From Acidimicrobiia bacterium (GTDB lineage: Bacteria; Actinomycetota; Acidimicrobiia; Spongiisociales; SHLN01), in the NCBI GenBank assembly GCA_030623545.1, contig JAUXLW010000072.1:1-6515 (forward strand): a DNA stretch of 6,515 nucleotides, in the 5' to 3' direction. The stretch's first letter is position 1; each line of letters begins with the position of its first letter. Below, piece after piece: positions 6,375-6,515 of this stretch. Under the pieces are notes generated by a model. It did not search any database and was not told where the DNA came from. It saw only the letters and a program-made list of their open reading frames with translations. Made by a program: the position numbers and the translations under genes.

Positions 6375-6515
6375 TCAACCCTCCAGGGTGAGGGGGGCGT
6401 GCATGCCGGCCTCGTAGTGGCCGGGCAGCATGCAAGCCATCAAGTCGAAGTCGGCATCGTGGTCGAAGGTGACTGTGATGGTGCCGGTCTCACCGGGTGC
6501 TACCAGCAGTATCAC
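6375..6515 (-). CDS. Cupredoxin-like copper protein, C-terminal part (runs off the window)
   Basis: The last 46 codons of a minus-strand gene, in frame from the window edge to a TGA at 6375-6377. The peptide contains a beta-strand segment VAPGETGTITVTF, then DFDLMACMLPGHYEAGMH and a short final strand, PLTLEG. The CMLPGHYEAGM motif supplies the Cys, His and Met ligands of a type-1 copper site; the fourth ligand, an upstream His, would lie beyond the window. Known family role: electron transfer or copper binding in the periplasm or on the cell surface. The GET...F segment before the ligand loop is also typical of plastocyanin-like domains. It could be a small stand-alone protein or the last domain of a larger oxidase, which cannot be decided here. 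It converges on DUF3179. Confidence 0.85.
   Translation of the reverse strand: MILLVAPGETGTITVTFDHDADFDLMACMLPGHYEAGMHAPLTLEG

Overview
This is a GC-rich chromosomal stretch whose gene content and protein style point to an actinobacterium. Acidimicrobiia or a close uncultured relative is my best guess. The reasons are a LigC-type ATP-dependent ligase, secreted proteins with long Thr-rich linkers of the APTTTTT kind, GTG/TTG starts, and genes apparently lacking a Shine-Dalgarno sequence. The lineage is inferred from the sequence alone.

Region 1 (1-2965) is a nucleic-acid repair block. A LigC-like ATP-dependent DNA ligase (41-1066, minus) is divergent from an archease-rtcB pair (1118-2965, plus). 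RtcB is the GTP/Mn-dependent RNA ligase that joins 2',3'-cyclic phosphate or 3'-phosphate ends to 5'-OH ends. Archease is its activation and turnover factor. The two reading frames are in the same phase, separated only by a TGA and four codons, and neither start has a convincing ribosome-binding site. The archease ATG sits exactly where a leaderless transcript would begin below an AATAAT -10 box. There is no RtcA and no RtcR-type regulator in the window. Bases 1-24 may be the tail of a further gene converging on the ligase.

Region 2 (2966-4097) holds two uncharacterised envelope genes on the plus strand: a small protein with two predicted membrane segments, and a Sec-exported glycine-patterned, probably beta-rich protein. 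The latter converges on a minus-strand secreted CAP/SCP-domain protein with a Thr-rich linker (4094-4882). The two stop codons are interlocked in a single CTAG.

Region 3 (4883-6515) starts with a short divergent intergenic region carrying a small inverted repeat. A membrane-anchored or exported DUF3179 protein with a CPLC motif follows (5034-6275). A strong 14-bp-stem hairpin, probably a bidirectional terminator, separates it from the C-terminal end of a convergent cupredoxin-like gene (6375 to the window edge) with a Cys-X4-His-X4-Met type-1 copper motif.

No mobile element, CRISPR array, tRNA or rRNA was seen. The most notable points are the coupling of a DNA/RNA-tolerant ligase with an RNA-repair operon, the leaderless in-phase archease-RtcB arrangement, and an RtcB with a Cys-Cys pair in its metal-binding motif.
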